A stretch of DNA of 64,000 nucleotides from DASRDE01 sp035938175 (GTDB taxonomy: Bacteria > Vulcanimicrobiota > Vulcanimicrobiia > Vulcanimicrobiales > Vulcanimicrobiaceae): positions 1 to 64,000 of the forward strand of contig DASZHD010000035.1 of assembly GCA_035938175.1 (NCBI GenBank), given 5' to 3'. Of the stretch, positions 61,897 to 64,000 are shown in pieces; the stretch's first letter is position 1, and every line of letters starts with the position of its first letter. Position numbers and translations under genes: made by a program. The notes under the pieces are model-generated. The model was not told the origin of the DNA. It saw only the letters and a list, made by a program, of their open reading frames with translations, and did not search any database.

Positions 61897-62039
61897 ACGC
61901 GCGCCTCGGTACTCTCCTCCTCGTCTTCGTCTTCGTCCTCGTCCTCTTCGTCGTCGCCTTCGTCGTCTTCGAGATCGTCGTCGGGGTCGACGTCGGCGTC
62001 GAGAGCGCTGGCGTGGAGCACCGTCGTATCGGCGTACAT
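61893..62039 (-). CDS. 48-residue highly acidic small protein
   Basis: GGGAGG lies 8 nt before an ATG that opens a 48-codon frame beginning MYADTTVLHASALDADVD. Residues 19-42 are almost all Asp and Glu (DDEEDEDEDEDEEES), giving a very negative net charge. Its TAG overlaps the paaX-type stop on the other strand by 3 nt. The frame is too short for the usual cut-offs and its antisense gives an Arg-rich frame that is its shadow. Acidic tails of this sort act as nucleic-acid mimics or protein-binding modules elsewhere; no function is assigned here. Confidence 0.65.
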   Translation of the reverse strand: MYADTTVLHASALDADVDPDDDLEDDEGDDEEDEDEDEDEEESTEARV

Positions 62040-62125
62040 GGCTCTTTCCTCCCAAGCGTGGAGCGTACTGGTACCGTATCCTTTCCACGTTAACGGCTTT
62101 TTAAGACCCGGGCGCCCGCAAGTGC

Positions 62126-62222
62126 GTCATCCTGAGGTATCGAAGGACCCTGAGGAATCGAAGGGCCTTTGACGTGATCGCACCCTTCGATACCTCAGGG
62201 TCCTTCGATACCTCAGGATGAC
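62126..62222. repeat. Dispersed inverted repeat element (40-bp arms, one mismatch)
   Basis: Arms 62126-62165 and 62183-62222 are reverse complements at 39 of 40 positions, with a 17-nt loop. The units read GTCATCCTGAGGTATCGAAG and variants. The left arm is identical over 40 nt to the reverse complement of 42496-42535. It lies between divergent gene starts, so it is not an ordinary terminator for either neighbour. Confidence 0.9.
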
Positions 62223-62264
62223 AACGGGCAAGTTCCTATTGTCCCTACGTGTTATGAAGCAAGT

Positions 62265-62726
62265 ATGCTGGAATCGCTGACGGTGCGGGACGCGTGTGCC
62301 GCGGATTTACCGACGTTCGCACGGTTTTGGATCTCGATGTTCGAGGAGATCGGCATGTTCGCGGAACGGGATTTCGCCGGCGGTTGGGGCGAGCGGTTTG
62401 TGGAGTATTTCGAAAACCGGATCGCGCGCGGGGAGGCATGCCTCTCGGTTGCCGTGGACGGTGAACGGGTCGTTGCGACTGCCGGCGCGCTGGAAAGCGA
62501 CGGCTATCCGGCGATTATCCAGGGCGTGAAACTCGGTTACGTCTTCGGCGTGCGCGTCGAGCCCGAGTTTCGCCGGATGGGGTTGGCGCGCGCGTTAACG
62601 CAGCGCTCTGTCGAATTCTTGCGCGCGCGCGGCTGTAAGCGCATACGCCTGCACGCGTCGGACGCGGGCCGAACGATTTACGAGTCCCTCGGCTTTCGGG
62701 CAAGCAACGAAATGGTGCTACGCTAG
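62265..62726 (+). CDS. GNAT-family N-acetyltransferase
   Basis: The 153-residue protein has a GNAT fold: VRDACAADLPTFARFW at the N-terminus, the acetyl-CoA loop FGVRVEPEFRRMGLARALT (R-R-M-G-x-A) and a C-terminal IYESLGFRASNEMVLR. The substrate is unknown; it may acetylate an amine or a protein terminus. The gene lies 42 nt after the large inverted repeat, with 14 nt to the next gene, so the two probably share a transcript. Confidence 0.9.
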   Translation: MLESLTVRDACAADLPTFARFWISMFEEIGMFAERDFAGGWGERFVEYFENRIARGEACLSVAVDGERVVATAGALESDGYPAIIQGVKLGYVFGVRVEPEFRRMGLARALTQRSVEFLRARGCKRIRLHASDAGRTIYESLGFRASNEMVLR

Positions 62727-62739
62727 TGTCGTGTGACGC

Positions 62740-63060
62740 ATGACGCTCGTTATCGTTTGGGAATACGACGTACCGGCCGAAAATGCGGCGCATTTCGAAG
62801 AGCATTATGGAGAAAACGGCGTTTGGGCGCAGTTCTTCGCGCAAGCGAACGGCTTTCAGAAAACCATGCTGCTGCGCAAGGCCGGCGGGGGCTACGTAAC
62901 GCTGGATTTTTGGAATAGCCGAGCCGACTACGACGCCTTCATGGCGCGAGCGCGCGAACGGTATGAAGGTATTGACCGCGAGTGCGAGTCGCTTACGTCC
63001 GCGGAGCGGTGCATCGGCAAATTCGAATCGTACGAGCCGGCCAAGATGTCGAAGACTTAA
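62740..63060 (+). CDS. Antibiotic-biosynthesis-monooxygenase-like dimeric alpha/beta barrel protein
   Basis: The 106-residue protein has a ferredoxin-like fold of the ABM/dimeric alpha-beta barrel class: TLVIVWEYDVPAENAAHFEE, VTLDFWNSRADYDAFMARAR. The members are small monooxygenases, heme-binding proteins or proteins with no activity. No catalytic residue is clear. It ends 4 nt inside the end of the convergent gene that follows. Confidence 0.8.
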   Translation: MTLVIVWEYDVPAENAAHFEEHYGENGVWAQFFAQANGFQKTMLLRKAGGGYVTLDFWNSRADYDAFMARARERYEGIDRECESLTSAERCIGKFESYEPAKMSKT

Positions 63061-63380
63061 ACGTCGTCGCCTTCGTGCAAATGCAGATGGCAGCCGTCTT
63101 CCGCGTCGCGCAGCACTTCACGAGCCTCGGCTAACATCGCGGCCGAAAGCGGCGGCACATCGGAGATCGTGCCGTCTTCAGCCAAAAAGCCCGTCTCGCT
63201 CCAATCCTCCCACGTTTCGAGCGGATCGTCTCCCGCCGCCGCCGGAAAGCGCACGCAAAAACCTTCGTCCAAATGCAGACCGACGACGCTGACACGCGTC
63301 CCGCGCGCAAAGTACGTGCCGTCCTTCCAGAGCGTACCGTAGGTCGTTTGGTAGAAAGTGCCGATACGTAATTGCTCTAT
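63057..63380 (-). CDS. Small protein of unknown function with possible ATA start
   Basis: From the first ordinary start (TTG at 63272) the frame gives 71 residues, but the same frame stays open and codes a plausible sequence upstream (EQLRIGTFYQTTYGTLWKDG, then TYFARGTRVSVVGLHLDEGF). No ATG, GTG or TTG lies upstream in this part, but GGAG is 9 nt before an in-frame ATA at 63380. That start gives about 107 residues. The C-terminus is acidic and ends HLHLHEGDDV, a His-rich tail. Its start lies just after the aldehyde dehydrogenase stop (63385), so the two are probably co-transcribed. Confidence 0.6.
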   Translation of the reverse strand: MEQLRIGTFYQTTYGTLWKDGTYFARGTRVSVVGLHLDEGFCVRFPAAAGDDPLETWEDWSETGFLAEDGTISDVPPLSAAMLAEAREVLRDAEDGCHLHLHEGDDV

Positions 63381-63384
63381 GTCA

Positions 63385-64000
63385 CTAGACTCCGAATGGG
63401 TCGATGGCGCGTTCGCCGATGTACGTCAGGATGCTTTTCGTTTCGGAATACAAAGCGAGCGTCTCTAGTCCCAATTCGCGGCCATAGCCCGATTGCTTGT
63501 ATCCGCCGAACGGTACGCCCGGAAAAACGGAATACGGCGTATTGATGGCAACGCTTCCGGTCCGCAGCGAACGCGCGACGCGATTACTCCGCGCGACGTC
63601 TTTCGACCAGACGCTGGCGGAAAGTCCGTAGTCGGAATCGTTGGCAAGCGCGACTGCCTGCGCTTCGTCTTTGAATCGGAGAAACGTTGCAACGGGTCCG
63701 AAAATTTCTTCGCGCGCGATGCGGTGCGCCGCCTGCGCTTCAAAGGCGGTCGCTGCCCAGAACCAGCCGTGCTCGAAATCATCGCCCGGCCTGGCTGCTT
63801 CGCCGCCGAAAAGTTTGGTTGCGCCTTCGTCCGAACCGATCGCACAATAATCGCGAATCTTGTCGAACTGTTCGCGCATCGTAATCGCCCCGACGTGCGT
63901 CTGCGGATCTTCCGGATTGCCGACGCGCAATTTTTGCGCCTTCGCGCGAAAGAGATCGATGAATTCATCCGCTATCGCTTCGTGCAGCAGCACGCGCGAG
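63385..64000 (-). CDS. Aldehyde dehydrogenase, C-terminal part (cut by window edge)
   Basis: The last 205 residues of an NAD(P)-dependent aldehyde dehydrogenase: EEIFGPVATFLRF (motif with catalytic-region Glu), LANDSDYGLSASVWS, RSLRTGSVAINTPY, FPGVPFGGYKQSGYGRELG and LALYSETKSILTYIG. The frame continues to the window edge as SRVLLHEAIADEF, so the N-terminal domain with the catalytic Cys is outside. Such enzymes oxidise aldehydes; this one could act in aromatic-ring or other catabolism, given the BoxB-like pair 2.4 kb away. The stop lies 5 nt before the candidate ATA start of the next small gene. Confidence 0.92.
   Translation of the reverse strand, partial: SRVLLHEAIADEFIDLFRAKAQKLRVGNPEDPQTHVGAITMREQFDKIRDYCAIGSDEGATKLFGGEAARPGDDFEHGWFWAATAFEAQAAHRIAREEIFGPVATFLRFKDEAQAVALANDSDYGLSASVWSKDVARSNRVARSLRTGSVAINTPYSVFPGVPFGGYKQSGYGRELGLETLALYSETKSILTYIGERAIDPFGV

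Noticed and set aside
61840..62088. Arg-rich frames around 61880-62104 on both strands
   Set aside because: They are out-of-frame readings of the GAC/GAG/GAA codons of the 48-residue acidic gene.

Overview
The window reads like a chromosomal segment of an aerobic, high-GC, diderm bacterium. Outer-membrane proteins (a BtuB-type TonB-dependent receptor, a porin-like barrel, a large beta-barrel), lipoproteins with clear lipoboxes and a 14-subunit complex I all point to a respiring cell with two membranes. Serine/proline-rich exported proteins and many orphan surface proteins would fit a deep lineage such as Candidatus Eremiobacterota/Vulcanimicrobiota, but that placement is inference from style only. 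No tRNA, rRNA, CRISPR array, IS element or prophage was seen.

Layout. 1-8508 (minus): an overlapping operon of exported DUF11/SdrD-like repeat proteins and a large Ig-like plus beta-barrel protein, cut by the left edge. 8651-23579 (minus): a complete nuoA-N operon closed by an intrinsic terminator, with a cupin gene inserted between nuoF and nuoG and a CRP-like palindrome touching nuoA. 23639-26236: REP-like repeats, a carboxypeptidase-regulatory-like exported protein, a two-helix ion channel and a trypsin-like lipoprotein. 26246-31993: hflX, then a cobalamin uptake locus (btuF on one strand; a cobalamin riboswitch, btuB, btuC and btuD on the other). 32028-34386: small exported proteins and a SpoIIE-type phosphatase. 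34482-39675: phosphohexomutase, a double-headed dynamin-like GTPase and nagA. 39676-42535: a TauE-type permease, an orphan lipoprotein, a TonB-C-like protein and a dispersed inverted repeat. 42542-48019 (minus): metH, an asparaginase and cysK. 48126-51095: a ligase-associated exonuclease, a stand-alone Lrp ligand-binding domain and an ATP-dependent DNA ligase. 51121-56590: an M-box magnesium riboswitch with its terminator, two leader small ORFs, an Nramp-like transporter, a porin-like protein, a 43-residue membrane peptide and a second Nramp-like transporter. 56606-58963: PQQ-propeller-like lipoprotein and small exported proteins. 58982-61896: an enoyl-CoA hydratase and a BoxB-like diiron oxygenase, divergent from a PaaX-type regulator. 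61893-64000: a 48-residue acidic protein, a perfect-type inverted repeat, small enzymes, and an aldehyde dehydrogenase cut by the right edge.

How the genes fit together. Cobalamin uptake under a B12 riboswitch supplies MetH, which sits beside cysteine synthase in a sulfur amino acid group. The most distinctive unit is the M-box locus: both Nramp-like proteins lack the transition-metal signature residues (DPGN and the TM6 methionine), and the upstream RNA senses Mg2+, so the pair is best read as magnesium importers with a dedicated outer-membrane protein and coupled small proteins. A second distinctive feature is a set of four genes that lack any ATG, GTG or TTG near the expected start but carry an in-frame ATC or ATA there, in most cases at Shine-Dalgarno spacing.
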